Shown piece by piece: positions 17,284 through 27,330 of a stretch of DNA of 64,000 bases. The notes under the pieces are model-generated. The model saw only the letters and a program-made list of their open reading frames with translations, was not told the origin of the DNA and did not search any database. Source of the stretch: Microbulbifer salipaludis (lineage in GTDB: Bacteria > Pseudomonadota > Gammaproteobacteria > Pseudomonadales > Cellvibrionaceae); the NCBI RefSeq assembly GCF_017303155.1, contig NZ_JAEKJR010000002.1, positions 1,364,001 through 1,428,000 of the forward strand. The letters run 5' to 3'. The number at the start of each line of letters is the position of its first letter. Positions within the stretch are counted from its first letter, which is position 1. The position numbers and the translations under genes were made by a program.

Positions 17284-18567
17284 CTAAGGCCACCACCAGA
17301 GCACCGCCAGTCCGGTGAAAAAAGGCATTGCAAACAGCGGCAGCACTCTGCGCAGCAGGGCCTGGCCACCGAGAAAACCAGCGACACAGCCCTTGAAAGC
17401 CAGGTTTGCCAGGCTGGCGATCACCATTGCGCGCCAGGCCGTACTGACCGCCATGGATCCCGAGCCCGCGAGACTGGCGCTGGACAGGGTGATGGCATCC
17501 ACATCGGTAAACCCCGAAATCAGCGCGACCACATAAATGCCGCGGCTTCCGAAATAGTCGCTGGCAGCAGCGATGGCCAATAGAATCAGCGCATACAGCG
17601 CGCCAAAAACAAGTGCCGGCTTCAACTCCGCCGGGTTCCCGGGTTCCGGCATGGTGTTTTCGCGGTGCTGAATACGTAAATAGGCAAGAGCGCAGACGAC
17701 CAGGCTGACGGCAAACGGAATCAGCAATGGCGGTAGAAACGCAGCGAGTTTTCGCGGCGCGACCACCGCGATCTCCACAAACATGCGGATATACATGCTG
17801 GTAGACGCGATCAGGATTACCAGAGCCGCGAGCCCGGCTGCTTTCTGCTGCGTACGCGCCATACGCGCATAGGTCACGGTTGTGGCGGTGGATGAGATGA
17901 GGCCGCCGATGAGCCCGCTCAGCAGTGTCCCGGCCCTGGCGCCAACGATCTTGTACGCGGCGTAACCTCCGAGACCAATCCCCACAATCAATACGACCAG
18001 TAGCCAGATCGCGAAGGGGTTCAGCACATCGTAGGGGCCGAAGGTACGGTTGGGCAGAACCGGCAGAATAATCAGCGACAGCACCGCAAACTGCATGATC
18101 GACCGGAGATCTTTGTCGGACAGTTTTTCCGCGAAGGCATGCATGCCGGGCTTGAAGTGCAACAGCACCGCGATGGTGCCGCCGACGGCAACGGCGACGG
18201 CTTTATCACCCAGGACCAAATAGGCCCCGAGCAGAAAAACAAGCAGCGCACTTACCTCGGTTGTCACGCCAATGTGATCGCTCTTGCCGCGCAATCGGTA
18301 GAGGTTGCCGAGCAGAATCAGCACGGTCATCGCCAGCAGCCCGGTCAGCATCAGCCATTCCATTCGAGGATTGCGGCTCAGTTGCGCAGTGAGGGCACCA
18401 AACAGGGCGATCAGGGGGAAGGTGCGGATACCACCGAGGCGATCGGTGGTGCGCTCACGTTGCAGGCCGATCAGCAAGCCGAGGCCGAGGGCGATGGCGA
18501 ACGCGATGATGCTTTCTGCGTCGAGCAGGGGAGCGGTTGTGGCGGTGGCTTCCTCAGGCGCTGGCAT
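17284..18567 (-). CDS. MgtC/SapB N-terminal domain plus DUF4010 membrane protein
   Basis: 427 residues with about twelve hydrophobic segments. The first 150 residues show the MgtC/SapB pattern (LGLGLLIGLQRERT, LGGIRTFPLIALFGAL, GVTTEVSALLVFLLGAYL). The rest is a DUF4010 permease-like domain (LIGGLISSTATTVTYARMAR, FTDVDAITLSSASL). Function is unknown; a small-molecule or ion transport role is usually assumed. It stands alone, with 173 bases to the downstream operon and about 210 to the tRNA. Confidence 0.85.
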   Translation of the reverse strand: MPAPEEATATTAPLLDAESIIAFAIALGLGLLIGLQRERTTDRLGGIRTFPLIALFGALTAQLSRNPRMEWLMLTGLLAMTVLILLGNLYRLRGKSDHIGVTTEVSALLVFLLGAYLVLGDKAVAVAVGGTIAVLLHFKPGMHAFAEKLSDKDLRSIMQFAVLSLIILPVLPNRTFGPYDVLNPFAIWLLVVLIVGIGLGGYAAYKIVGARAGTLLSGLIGGLISSTATTVTYARMARTQQKAAGLAALVILIASTSMYIRMFVEIAVVAPRKLAAFLPPLLIPFAVSLVVCALAYLRIQHRENTMPEPGNPAELKPALVFGALYALILLAIAAASDYFGSRGIYVVALISGFTDVDAITLSSASLAGSGSMAVSTAWRAMVIASLANLAFKGCVAGFLGGQALLRRVLPLFAMPFFTGLAVLWWWP

Positions 18568-18749
18568 AGGGGATGTGATTTCGGGCGATCACATCAGTCT
18601 AGCTGAGGGATTGGTTTTGTTGTGCGGGCAGGCTTGGGTGGATGGCAGCGGTGGGGAAGGGATGAGCTTCGCTGCGCTCGTTGGTCTCCGCGGGCTCTGT
18701 CCGCGTTGGATCGAACGGGGTTCTCATTCAAATGACCCCCAACGCCAAA

Positions 18750-18780
18750 CAAAAAAGCCCGGCATAAGCCGGGCTCTTTT
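18750..18780 (-). terminator. Terminator downstream of tRNA-Ser
   Basis: Perfect 8-bp stem AGCCCGGC / GCCGGGCT with an ATAA loop (18756-18775). It is flanked by six A on the left and TCTTTT on the right, so it can work in both directions. On the - strand it directly follows the tRNA 3' end. Confidence 0.88.
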
Positions 18781-18783
18781 ATA

Positions 18784-18871
18784 TGGCGGTGGGGCAGGGA
18801 TTTGAACCCTGGGACCTGTTACAGTCAACGGTTTTCAAGACCGCCGCTTTCGACCACTCAGCCACCCCACC
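18784..18871 (-). tRNA. tRNA-Ser (anticodon UGA)
   Basis: 88-nt type II tRNA on the - strand. The acceptor GGTGGGG pairs with CCCCACC, followed by discriminator G and an encoded CCA (18786-18784). Anticodon TGA is at 18837-18835 in the loop CTTGAAA. A long variable arm and the T-loop GGTTCAAATCC are present. The D-arm GGCTGAGTGGTC is typical of serine tRNAs. Confidence 0.97.
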
Positions 18872-18944
18872 AAATTGTGCTGCGCATTATACCGAGCTGT
18901 TTTGCGGGTACAAGTGCGCAGGAACTTTTTTTAGGAACTTCAAT

Positions 18945-18974
18945 GGGTTAGCTGCATTTTTGAGCAGCTAACCC
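18945..18974 (-). terminator. Strong hairpin 3' of rne
   Basis: Perfect 11-bp inverted repeat GGGTTAGCTGC / GCAGCTAACCC with an 8-base loop, starting 20 bases after the rne stop. There is no T-run directly after it on the - strand (a weaker run comes about 20 bases later), so it may be a terminator or an mRNA-stabilising 3' structure. Confidence 0.65.
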
Positions 18975-18994
18975 GTTGGTTTCCTGGTTGCAGC

Positions 18995-21900
18995 TCAGCT
19001 CACTTCCGCGGAATCTGAGTTGCTTTCTGCGCTTGCGCCGCCTTTTACCCGCGGGTCGTTGGCGGGGCGTGGCAGGGCGCGAGGGCTGTGCTCGATATTG
19101 GCCGGCTGGGCGGTATCGAGCGGACGCAGTTCGCCAACTTCCGGGCGCGCCGTGACGACTTTGAAATCAACCACCGGCTTCGGGTTGATACGTGGGTCGT
19201 TGCTGGCTCGACCAGGGGTGCGAGGCTTGGCTGCTTGCGCCGAAGCTACCGCTTCTGCCGCTTCCTCAGACTCTTCCGTCGCAGCCGACGTGTCTTCCAC
19301 AGTCGCGGTTTCTTGCTCGGCAGTGACGCTGGCGTCTGCCTTCGTGGCGGATTCTTCCGCTGGGGCTGAAGCCGCCGCTATATTGGCCGGCGTTTCTTCC
19401 GCAGACGCTGCGAGGAGGTCGCCTTCCGCGTGAGTCGTCGGCACCGCTGGGTCCTGTTCCGCTTTCTCCGGTTCAGGCGCTTCGACGGCAGCGGTCTCTG
19501 CAGCTGCTGCGGGCTCCTTGCGCTCCTCTGGCAACTCAGGGGCCTGCTTGGCGGCCTGCGTTTCGCTGGCGTCTGCAGGTGTCGATCCCGCTACGGTTTC
19601 CGACTGGCTTGCGGCAGGCGCAGGCTTGCCGGCAGCGGGCGTCGCAGTTTGCTGCTCGGCTTCGGCGGGTGCGTCGGAAACCTTGGCCTCTGTGCGGACC
19701 TGAGCATCGGCCCAGGGCTGCTTCACTTCAGGCTCGGCTTGCGGTGTGTCAGCGTGCTGTTCCGCTTGTCTTTCTGCGCGCTCTTCGGTTTTCGCCGGCT
19801 TGTCTTCACGCTTGGCGCGGGGTTTGCGCTGTTGCGGTTCGGCAGCTTGCTCGGCTTTTGCGGTTACTTCGTTTGTGTCGCTGTCCTGGGCCTTGCGGGC
19901 TTCCTGCTGCTCGGTCGCGCTGGTGTTTTCCTCAGCGTTGTCGCCACCGCGGCGTCCGCGACGTCGGGGCTGCGGGCGTCCACGTACATTGCTGGGGCGA
20001 CGCGCGGGGCGCTGTTGGTCGTCATCGTTGCCGGAGGCTTCCACGGTCGTGTCGAGGTTGGTGCTTTCAACGTCTGCCGGAGTGCTTTGCGGCTCGTTGC
20101 GGCGGTCGCCTCCACGGCGTCTGCGACTGCGGCGCTGGCCTTCACGCTGACCTTCGCGTTGTCCTTCACGATTGCTGTCGCGAGCGCTATCACGGTTGTT
20201 GTCGCGCGCACTTTCACGGGTGGCGTCGCGGCCACTGCTGCGATTGTCGCTGCGGCGGTCGGCGCTGTCGCTGTCGTCGCGGCGCTTGTCGCCACGCTTG
20301 GAGCGGGTGTCTTCCTTGCGGTCATCGCCGCGCTGGTCGTCACGACGGCCACCGCGATTACCGCGGGCGCGTCCGCGACCGCCGCGCTGGTTGCGATTGC
20401 GCTGCTGGTAGTTTTTGCCGCGGCCACCGGATTTCTTGTGTTTCTTGTCGCTTTCTTCTTCCTCACCGCTGAACAGGGCGGAAATCGCACCGATCAGGCG
20501 GCTGAAGAGTCCGGGCTTAGGTTCTTCCTTTGTCTTGGATTTAGCCTTGGCTTTGGGCTTGGCCACCGGTGTCGGCGCGGGCGCGGTGTGGGCGATCTGC
20601 TGCACAGCGGGCTGGGCCGGCGCGCGCATGGGCTCATCTTCCTTGCTTTTCTCGACGGTCTCTTCAATGGTGCCGGAGATCTTGTAGGAGGTCTCCAGGG
20701 TGGTCTCGTCGTCGCGCAGGCGCAGTACTTCGAAGTGCGGAGTTTCCAGGTCGGCATTAGGCACCACGACCACACGGGTGTTGTTGCGGGCCTCGATGTT
20801 GGAAATCGCCTTGCGCTTTTCATTGAGCAGATAGGTGGCGACATTCACCGGGGTGATTGCGCGAATCTCTGCACTGCGCTCTTTCTTCGCTTCTTCTTCC
20901 ACCAGACGCAGGATGGAGAGGGAGAGGGACTTGGTGCCGCGAATGGTGCCCTGGCCACTACAGCGGGGGCAGACGCGGAAGGTCGTTTCCCCCAACGACG
21001 GACGCAGGCGCTGGCGGGACATTTCCAGCAGGCCAAAGCGGGAGATGCGTCCCACCTGTACCCGGGCGCGGTCCATGCCAAGTGCCTTTTCCATGCGCTT
21101 TTCAACTTCGCGCTGGCTGGACTTGTTCTGCATGTCGATGAAGTCGATGACTACCAGGCCACCCATATCGCGCAGGCGCAGCTGACGAGCGATCTCGTCC
21201 GCGGCTTCCAGGTTAATGGTGCGCGCGGTTTCTTCGATGTCGCCGCCCTTGGTGGCGCGAGAGGAGTTGATGTCGATGGACACCAGTGCTTCGGTAACAT
21301 CGATCACGATGGAGCCGCCGGATGGCAGTTTCACTTCGCGTTCGAAGGCGGTCTCGATCTGGCTTTCAATCTGGTAGCGATTGAACAGGGGAATGTTGTC
21401 GTCGTAGAACTTCACCTTGTTGGCGTAGTTCGGCATCACCTGGCGGGCAAACTCGGCCGCTAGCTGGTATGCACCATTCTCGTCAACAATGACTTCGCCG
21501 ATATCGTCGCGCATGTAGTCGCGAATCGCGCGGATGATGACGTTACTTTCCTGGAACAGGAAGTGGGGGGCTCTGGAGTCGTCCGCCTCTTTTTTGATGG
21601 CGTCCCATAGTTGCATCAGGTAGTTCAGGTCCCACTGCAGCTCTTCGCCGCTGCGGCCGACGCCCGCGGTGCGCACGATGATGCCCATACCGGAGGGGAC
21701 TTCGACGCTGGAGAGTGCGTCGCGCAGTTCGCTGCGCTCATCGCCTTCAATGCGACGGGAGATGCCGCCCGCACGGGGATTGTTCGGCATGAGTACCAGA
21801 TAGCGGCCCGCCAAGCTGATGAAGGTGGTGAGGGCGGCGCCTTTGTTGCCGCGCTCTTCCTTATCGACCTGCACGATAACTTCCATGCCTTCTTTCACCA

Positions 21901-22180
21901 CATCCTTGATCTTGATGCGGCCTTCGAGTTCTTTCGGCTGTTTCAGAAAGTATTCGCGGGAAATTTCTTTCAGGGGCAGGAAGCCGTGGCGATCAGCGCC
22001 GTAATCGACAAAAGCGGCTTCAAGAGAGGGTTCTACGCGGGTGATTTTGCCTTTGTAGATGTTGGCTTTTTTCTGTTCGCGGGTGCGATTTTCGATGTCC
22101 AGGTCGTACAGCCATTGGCCGTCGACCAGTGCAACACGCAGCTCTTCGGGCTGGGTCGCATTGATCAGCATTCTCTTCAT
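18995..22180 (-). CDS. rne: Ribonuclease E
   Basis: 1061-residue RNase E, the degradosome endonuclease for mRNA decay and rRNA/tRNA processing. The catalytic half begins [18 protein letters not shown]. It has an S1-type region near residues 35-120, catalytic-site blocks [11 protein letters not shown] and VVIDFIDMQ, and the zinc-link CPRC near 404-407 for tetramer formation. The C-terminal half (about 520-1061) is low-complexity: Arg/Asp/Gly-rich RNA-binding tracts with three tandem REGQ units, then Ala/Glu/Pro-rich sequence, ending with two related microdomains (ASNDPR and [10 protein letters not shown]). It is divergent from rluC across an unusually long leader, consistent with leader-mediated autoregulation known for rne. 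Confidence 0.97.
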   Translation of the reverse strand: MKRMLINATQPEELRVALVDGQWLYDLDIENRTREQKKANIYKGKITRVEPSLEAAFVDYGADRHGFLPLKEISREYFLKQPKELEGRIKIKDVVKEGMEVIVQVDKEERGNKGAALTTFISLAGRYLVLMPNNPRAGGISRRIEGDERSELRDALSSVEVPSGMGIIVRTAGVGRSGEELQWDLNYLMQLWDAIKKEADDSRAPHFLFQESNVIIRAIRDYMRDDIGEVIVDENGAYQLAAEFARQVMPNYANKVKFYDDNIPLFNRYQIESQIETAFEREVKLPSGGSIVIDVTEALVSIDINSSRATKGGDIEETARTINLEAADEIARQLRLRDMGGLVVIDFIDMQNKSSQREVEKRMEKALGMDRARVQVGRISRFGLLEMSRQRLRPSLGETTFRVCPRCSGQGTIRGTKSLSLSILRLVEEEAKKERSAEIRAITPVNVATYLLNEKRKAISNIEARNNTRVVVVPNADLETPHFEVLRLRDDETTLETSYKISGTIEETVEKSKEDEPMRAPAQPAVQQIAHTAPAPTPVAKPKAKAKSKTKEEPKPGLFSRLIGAISALFSGEEEESDKKHKKSGGRGKNYQQRNRNQRGGRGRARGNRGGRRDDQRGDDRKEDTRSKRGDKRRDDSDSADRRSDNRSSGRDATRESARDNNRDSARDSNREGQREGQREGQRRSRRRRGGDRRNEPQSTPADVESTNLDTTVEASGNDDDQQRPARRPSNVRGRPQPRRRGRRGGDNAEENTSATEQQEARKAQDSDTNEVTAKAEQAAEPQQRKPRAKREDKPAKTEERAERQAEQHADTPQAEPEVKQPWADAQVRTEAKVSDAPAEAEQQTATPAAGKPAPAASQSETVAGSTPADASETQAAKQAPELPEERKEPAAAAETAAVEAPEPEKAEQDPAVPTTHAEGDLLAASAEETPANIAAASAPAEESATKADASVTAEQETATVEDTSAATEESEEAAEAVASAQAAKPRTPGRASNDPRINPKPVVDFKVVTARPEVGELRPLDTAQPANIEHSPRALPRPANDPRVKGGASAESNSDSAEVS

Positions 22181-22954
22181 GCGTCTGTTTTTTCCTTGCG
22201 TTGCGCAAAAGTAAAAACACCGCTGAAGCTCGCAGGCTTTGGGTGGAAACGGGGCAGAAGAGGGCGTGGCCTGATATCTGTCGCCGTTTTGTAGGCACTC
22301 TCCACAGGGGCGCCAGTCGCACCTGTGTCGTACCTACATTATTAACTCTGGATACCACTTCTCAGTTCAGGTATCCGATTCCTGTCAGGCCGGCTCCGCA
22401 AAGATCCCGGGCGGGTCCTGACTGCCACCCGTTTTGGGGTGGCATGGGTTACATCTCATTCGGCTCCGGGGCCGGCTCGTGGCTGGGCCCTCGTGTCGTG
22501 TCTAGTTGTTACCGGCGGTGCGAGCGTGCCATTTTGCATCACTCTCAGGGGCCGGGGGCCAGTTCGGTCGCTGGCGAAAAATCACGGAGCGAGATGTAAC
22601 GAGTAGAGTCTGTTCCAAGCGCTGCGAGCATCAGCCCGTCTTACCTTCGCAAAAATCCCGTTGGTACGGGGTCAGGTCGGCGAGAGCTTCGGGACTGACC
22701 TTTGGTCTGTATCCCTGGGCACCATCTTGCGACGCGCTCTTGAAGAGTCTCACCGACAAAGTTTTGTTGATAACGCGGCCATTGCGCGCACCGTCCTGAC
22801 TGGCGGTATTTTCTCAAGAGTGGCACCTGGGTTTTTGTATAGCAGAAAAACCGTGCACCACCGAAAACCAGCCCCAATTCAGGCGGGCCGAATATACCAC
22901 GGTGCATGTGGAGCATCAATCAATCGCTTCAAATGGCCCGCCCTTGGGGCTATT
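22181..22954 (-). promoter_or_regulatory. Long rne/rluC divergent intergenic region with candidate rne leader
   Basis: 774 bases with no supported gene. Read toward rne, an extended -10 candidate (TGC then TATACA, + positions 22836-22844) sits inside a dyad GGTTTTT / AAAAACC, giving a possible leader of roughly 650 bases. Within it are a perfect hairpin TGCCACCC / GGGTGGCA (about 22422-22443) and an imperfect one around GGTCAG / CTGACC (about 22671-22701). In E. coli the rne leader is long and structured and RNase E cleaves it to autoregulate; an analogous role here is inferred. On the + strand, TATTAT at 22951-22956 may be the rluC -10. Confidence 0.45.
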
Positions 22955-23977
22955 ATGCGCTCCATGCGAAGTAGCCCCCCAAACAATCCCCCCAAGTCTG
23001 CCGATTCCCGCCGCGATGGTGCCTCTGGTGCCTCCGAGCGACTGGGAAGTGGCGTGCAATTTCTTACTGTGCCCGAGGAGTTGGCCGGTCAGCGGATCGA
23101 CAACTTTCTGCAGGCGCGCCTCAAGGGTGTGCCGCGCTCCAGAATTTACCGGATTCTGCGCAAAGGCGAGGTGCGGGTGAACAAGGGGCGGGTGAAGGCC
23201 GAGTATCGCCTGAAAGGCGGTGACCAGGTGCGCGTGCCGCCTATTCGGGTGTCCGAGGAGTCTACGCCGCCGGTGGCGGGAGAGTCTCTGCGGCGGACGC
23301 TTGAGGCGGCCATACTCTATGACGAGGGCGGCCTGCTGGTGGTGAATAAGCCCGCGGGGCTCGCGGTGCACGGCGGCAGCGGCGTTCGCCTCGGCCTGAT
23401 TGAGGCGCTCCGCCAGATGTACCCGAACAGCCCCTTTATGGAATTGGTGCACCGGCTGGATCGCGATACCAGCGGCGCCATCCTGGTGGCGCGCAAGCGC
23501 GCCGTGCTGCTGCATGTTCAGTCGGAGCTGCGTGCCGGCAAGCTTGGGAAGTCTTATCTGGCGCTGGCGGCGGGGAAGTGGCCTCGCGGTCAAAAAGTGG
23601 TGGAGGCGCCGCTGCGCAAGAACACCCTGAAGAGTGGTGAGCGGATTGTGACGGTAGAGGGTGATGGCAAGCCCTCCACGACGCGTTTTCGCGTTGAGGA
23701 GCGCTTCAAGGGGGCAACCCTGCTGGCGGCAGAGCCGGTTACTGGTCGAACTCATCAGATTCGTGTGCACGCCCAGTTTGTCGGGTGTCCACTGGCGGGT
23801 GACCCCAAGTACGCCACTGATGAAATCAATGGCGCCTTTCGCGGGTATGGCCTCAAGCGCCTGTTTCTGCATTCCGCCGGTGTGCGCTGCACCTTGCCAG
23901 ACGGTGTGCGCGTGGACGTGAAGGCGCCGCTTCCCGCAGAGCTGGAATCGGTATTGAGTGCCCTGAGGGGCGAGTGA
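22955..23977 (+). CDS. rluC: 23S rRNA pseudouridine synthase RluC
   Basis: RluA-family pseudouridine synthase: an S4 domain (AGQRIDNFLQARLKGVPRSRIYRILRKG-type region, residues about 40-100), then the catalytic HRLDRDTSGAI with the essential Asp, and the late RTHQIRVH block. RluC modifies U955/U2504/U2580 of 23S rRNA in E. coli. The start is uncertain. ATG at 22955 or 22964 is likely because the 98 residues upstream in frame are not conserved; a GTG just before VQFLTV is the shortest option. It is divergent from rne, the usual gammaproteobacterial arrangement. Confidence 0.92.
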   Translation: MRSMRSSPPNNPPKSADSRRDGASGASERLGSGVQFLTVPEELAGQRIDNFLQARLKGVPRSRIYRILRKGEVRVNKGRVKAEYRLKGGDQVRVPPIRVSEESTPPVAGESLRRTLEAAILYDEGGLLVVNKPAGLAVHGGSGVRLGLIEALRQMYPNSPFMELVHRLDRDTSGAILVARKRAVLLHVQSELRAGKLGKSYLALAAGKWPRGQKVVEAPLRKNTLKSGERIVTVEGDGKPSTTRFRVEERFKGATLLAAEPVTGRTHQIRVHAQFVGCPLAGDPKYATDEINGAFRGYGLKRLFLHSAGVRCTLPDGVRVDVKAPLPAELESVLSALRGE

Positions 23978-24024
23978 TTCAACGCCCTGCGTGCTGGACC
24001 GGGTAAAGAGGGAGAAGGTTGGTC

Positions 24025-24669
24025 ATGCTGGTGATCCTCGATTGGGACGGGACCCTGTGCAATTCCCAGGCGCGCATCATTTCCTGCATGCAGCGGGCGG
24101 CGGATCGAGTTGGTCTGCCTGTGCTGGAGCCTGCTGCCATCGGTAATTATATCGGGCTGGGTTTGCCTGAGGTCATTGGTGCGCTGTTTCCTGAGGCCCA
24201 TAGTGAGCAGCGCGCCCGGCTGGGGACTTATTATTCCGAGGAGTGGCTGGCCGCGCGCAATGAGCCGCTGCCCCTGTTCGATGGTGTGCTGGAGACGCTG
24301 GATCAGCTATTGGGAGCGGGGCACCAGCTGGCGGTGGCGACCGGTAAGAGTCGTCGAGGGCTGGATCGCGAATTTGAAGATCACGGCTTGGGGCATCTTT
24401 TCCCGGTAAGCCGCTGCGCGGACGAAACCGCCTCCAAGCCGAACCCCGTCATGTTGCGTGAAATCCTGGCTGAAACCGGGGTTGATGTGACGGACGCGGT
24501 GATGGTGGGAGATACCGAGTACGACCTCAAGATGGCGTCCGCAATCAGCATGCCGTCGGTTGGCGTGAGTTACGGCGTGCACAGCCGCGAGCGTCTGGAT
24601 CGGTGCGGGCCGCACCGGATTATCGACCACTTCACTGAGTTGCTGCAGTGGCCGCCGCTGGTTCCCTGA
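24025..24669 (+). CDS. HAD-family phosphatase (phosphoglycolate phosphatase-like)
   Basis: About 214 residues. HAD motif I DWDGTLCNS lies at the N-terminus, motif II VATGKS and a Lys in ASKPNP in the middle, and motif III GDTEYDLKMA near the end, with an alpha-helical cap between I and II. The ATG at 24025 is used because GGGAGAAGG ends 6 bases upstream. It is next to rluC, as in pseudomonads and relatives, where it is annotated as a Gph-like or beta-phosphoglucomutase-like enzyme; the substrate is not fixed by sequence. Confidence 0.87.
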   Translation: MLVILDWDGTLCNSQARIISCMQRAADRVGLPVLEPAAIGNYIGLGLPEVIGALFPEAHSEQRARLGTYYSEEWLAARNEPLPLFDGVLETLDQLLGAGHQLAVATGKSRRGLDREFEDHGLGHLFPVSRCADETASKPNPVMLREILAETGVDVTDAVMVGDTEYDLKMASAISMPSVGVSYGVHSRERLDRCGPHRIIDHFTELLQWPPLVP

Positions 24670-24693
24670 TGCAGTAATCGCGTGCGGGGTGGA

Positions 24694-25281
24694 TTATTTC
24701 CGGCGAAGGGGGTCGAGGCCGAGAGGCTTTAGAAGTTCGATTAGCCGGATTAATGGGAGTCCAATGAGCGTATTGTGGTCATTCCCTTCCATTTTTTCGA
24801 ACAAGGCGATCCCCAAGCCTTCGGCTTTGAAGGATCCTGCACAGTCGAGCGGCTGATCCAGTTCTACGTAGCGGCTGGCTGCCGCCGCATCCAGTGGCCG
24901 AAAGTGCACACGGAATGGCTCGCAGATTGTTGTGTGCGTGCCCGCGCCACTATCCATGACACACAGTCCTGTGTGGAATGTGACTGTTTGCCCGGCACAA
25001 AACAGGAGCTGCTCAATCGCGTTTTCCTGTGATCCCGGCTTGCCTAATTGCTTCCCCCTGCATTCGGCTACCTGATCTGAGCCGATAATGATGGCGTCCG
25101 GGTACTGCGCACACAGGGCCCGCGCTTTTTCCGTGGCGAGCCGGCTGGCCAGGTCGGGCGCTGATTCACCGGGCAATGCTTCTTCATTTATATGGGGGCT
25201 TGCGGATTCGAACGGCAGTTGCAGTTTCTCGAGAATGCTGCGGCGGTAGGGTGAGCTGGAGGCTAGAATCAGTTGACGCAT
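24694..25281 (-). CDS. yceF: Maf-family nucleotide pyrophosphatase (YceF-like)
   Basis: Start set at 25281 (MRQLILASSSPYRR), the conserved Maf N-terminus; the upstream in-frame extension of 27 residues is not family-like. Other conserved blocks: IIGSDQVAE, the CEPFRVHF region, and FKAEGLGIALFE. YceF-type Maf enzymes hydrolyse 7-methyl-GTP and related modified nucleotides. It is convergent with the HAD gene and divergent from yceD, the standard place beside rpmF. Confidence 0.92.
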   Translation of the reverse strand: MRQLILASSSPYRRSILEKLQLPFESASPHINEEALPGESAPDLASRLATEKARALCAQYPDAIIIGSDQVAECRGKQLGKPGSQENAIEQLLFCAGQTVTFHTGLCVMDSGAGTHTTICEPFRVHFRPLDAAAASRYVELDQPLDCAGSFKAEGLGIALFEKMEGNDHNTLIGLPLIRLIELLKPLGLDPLRRK

Positions 25282-25393
25282 GGGTCCTGGCTTCCTGGTT
25301 TGAAGGGTTGCCCCGGTGGGGCTGGGGTCGCTGATCATGCGGCGGTTGAATTGTTTTGACAAGGCTCAGGTGAGTCCATAGAATTGCGCGCTT

Positions 25394-25936
25394 ATGTCGA
25401 TACCCCCCCAGAAATCCGCGCTTCCGCGACGCATTGATGCACGAAAATTGGTGCAGCGCGAGCAGCAACTGGACGGTACCGTGCCGCAAAGCGAGCTTTT
25501 GCGGCTGGTAGCGTCTACCGAGTCGGTACATGGTGATGTGGCAGTGACTCTGGCCTTTGCCAGAGATCTGCAGCGACACCAGGTGGCGACCGGGCATTTC
25601 CAGTTGGAGGTGGAGCTGTTGTGTCAGCGCTGCCTGCAGCCGGTCAGCGAGCAGATTGAAGCTGACATTGCTTGGGGCTTTGTGTGGTCGGAAGAGCAGG
25701 GCAAGTCATTGCCGAAATCTCTCGACCCGGTGATACAGGACGGCGATGAGCTGGATCTGTATCAGGTATTGGAAGATGAGATTTTGCTCAATCTGCCAAT
25801 GGTGGCTTTCCACGATGAGGAGTGTGTCTCCAGAGAGACATTCCAGAGTGGGGGAAAGGAGCCGGAAGCGGTAGAGCAACAGGAAAACCCCTTTAAAGTA
25901 CTGGAACAGTTGAAGGGTTCGTCAAACAAGTCTTGA
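25394..25936 (+). CDS. yceD: YceD/DUF177 protein
   Basis: 180-residue DUF177 protein with the family's CQRCLQPV segment near the middle and acidic C-terminal part. YceD homologues are encoded just before rpmF and are linked to 23S rRNA or ribosomal processing. It is the first gene of the rpmF-plsX-fab transcript, 79 bases upstream of rpmF. Confidence 0.92.
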   Translation: MSIPPQKSALPRRIDARKLVQREQQLDGTVPQSELLRLVASTESVHGDVAVTLAFARDLQRHQVATGHFQLEVELLCQRCLQPVSEQIEADIAWGFVWSEEQGKSLPKSLDPVIQDGDELDLYQVLEDEILLNLPMVAFHDEECVSRETFQSGGKEPEAVEQQENPFKVLEQLKGSSNKS

Positions 25937-26015
25937 GAATTGTTTGAAGGGTTTGGGCTCGCCGGTAGGCGCCCCGGTTCCGGTGTTAACTGTTAGTTAT
26001 GTTTAGGAGCACCAA

Positions 26016-26207
26016 ATGGCTGTTCAGCAGAACAAAAAAACCCGTTCCCGTCGCGGTATGCGTCGTTCTCACGACGCTCTGAGCGGACCGACTCTGTCCG
26101 TTGACCCGACTACCGGTGAGAAGCACCACCGTCACCACGTGACCAAAGACGGTTTCTACCGCGGTCGCAAAGTGATTGACGTTGGTACCTCTTCCGAAGA
26201 AGAGTAA
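26016..26207 (+). CDS. rpmF: 50S ribosomal protein L32
   Basis: 63-residue basic protein beginning [22 protein letters not shown], the canonical bacterial L32 N-terminus. TTAGGAG is a strong SD. plsX begins 3 bases after its stop, so co-translation is likely. Confidence 0.97.
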   Translation: MAVQQNKKTRSRRGMRRSHDALSGPTLSVDPTTGEKHHRHHVTKDGFYRGRKVIDVGTSSEEE

Positions 26208-26210
26208 GTT

Positions 26211-27245
26211 TTGTCCAGCCAATTACGATTGGCCGTGGATGCGATGGGCGGGGACTTAGGTCCCCGCTCTGTCGTTCCGGCCTGTGCAAGATTTCTTTTC
26301 CGCTATCCCCAGGCAGAACTCAAACTGTTCGGCCCTCGCTCTCAACTGCAATCCCTTCTGATCAAACAGCCTCCCTCGGTGCGTGAGCGTATCGAACTGG
26401 TGGACTGTGCCCAGGTGATTACCCAGGGCTGTAATCCCGTGCAGGCGTTGCGACGCAAGCGGGAGTCCTCCATGGCGCTTGCTCTGAAAGCGGTCAAGGA
26501 TGGCGAGTGTGACGCAATGGTTACCTCCGGTAATACCGGCGCTTTGCTGGCGCTCAGTCGCAGCATCCTGGGAACCGTTGAGGGGGTTCGGCGCCCGGCG
26601 CTCGGCAAATCCTTGCCCACGGCGGACGGTTCCTGTTTTCTGTTGGATCTGGGGGCGAACATCGACTGCAGCGCCGAAGACCTGGTCCTGTTTGCCCGTC
26701 TGGGGCAGGAGGCGCAGCGTGTGTTTTCGGGTAAATCCGATCTTGCCGTCGCGCTGCTCAATATCGGCGCTGAAGAGCACAAGGGGACCGAGGAAATTCG
26801 CCGTGCTGGCAAGATGCTGCAGGCGGATCCGCTGGTGCACTATGTGGGATTTGTAGAAGGGCACGACATTTTCACCGGCATCGTGGATGTGGTGGTGTGC
26901 AATGGCCTGATGGGCAATGTGGCCATGAAATCTGCAGAAGGTGTGATTCGACTCATAGGTCAAAAGACGTTTACGATTGATAAGAAGGCGCCGATAAAGC
27001 GCTTTTTTGGCCAATTAGCCATAAATCTGTTGCGAAAATGGCGCGCACAGCTAGAACCCGGTCGCTATAATGGCGCCAGCTTTTTGGGGCTGAAAGGCAA
27101 CGTCATCAAGAGCCATGGCGGTGCCAGTAGCGAAGCGTTTTACCGCGCGATGCTGACCGCAAAAGAATGTGCCGAAGCCGACCTGTCCCTTCAATTGGGC
27201 AGGGCTATGGCTTTGCAGGCGCAACCGCCGACAGGGTGCGATTAG
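26211..27245 (+). CDS. plsX: Phosphate acyltransferase PlsX
   Basis: 344 residues with the family signature LAVDAMGGDLGPRSVVPA at the N-terminus and MVTSGNTGALLALSR. Converts acyl-ACP to acyl-phosphate for phospholipid synthesis. TTG at 26211 is the most likely start (the AUG in AVDAMGG is too late); the SD is the AAGAAGAG at the end of rpmF. It is followed by fabD after an 85-base gap. Confidence 0.95.
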   Translation: MSSQLRLAVDAMGGDLGPRSVVPACARFLFRYPQAELKLFGPRSQLQSLLIKQPPSVRERIELVDCAQVITQGCNPVQALRRKRESSMALALKAVKDGECDAMVTSGNTGALLALSRSILGTVEGVRRPALGKSLPTADGSCFLLDLGANIDCSAEDLVLFARLGQEAQRVFSGKSDLAVALLNIGAEEHKGTEEIRRAGKMLQADPLVHYVGFVEGHDIFTGIVDVVVCNGLMGNVAMKSAEGVIRLIGQKTFTIDKKAPIKRFFGQLAINLLRKWRAQLEPGRYNGASFLGLKGNVIKSHGGASSEAFYRAMLTAKECAEADLSLQLGRAMALQAQPPTGCD

Positions 27246-27330
27246 CCGGCCCCTGATCCGGCAGCGGTCTACGACGTTCAGCCAGGCCCTTATTTCCTAA
27301 GGCTTCACCCACTTGGTTAAAGGATGTTCC

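Noticed and set aside
7400..18900. CRISPR array or rRNA in the host part
   Set aside because: No regularly spaced direct repeats and no rRNA-like sequence were seen; the only RNA gene found is tRNA-Ser.
19430..21463. 677-codon + strand open frame opposite rne
   Set aside because: It lies fully antisense to the rne catalytic and repeat-rich regions. Its Leu/Ala/Arg-biased product is the complement of the Arg/Asp/Glu-rich rne sequence, with no SD or family features.
22201..22599. 132-codon + strand frame in the rne/rluC gap
   Set aside because: No SD and no conserved-looking features; the region is better read as leader and promoter sequence.
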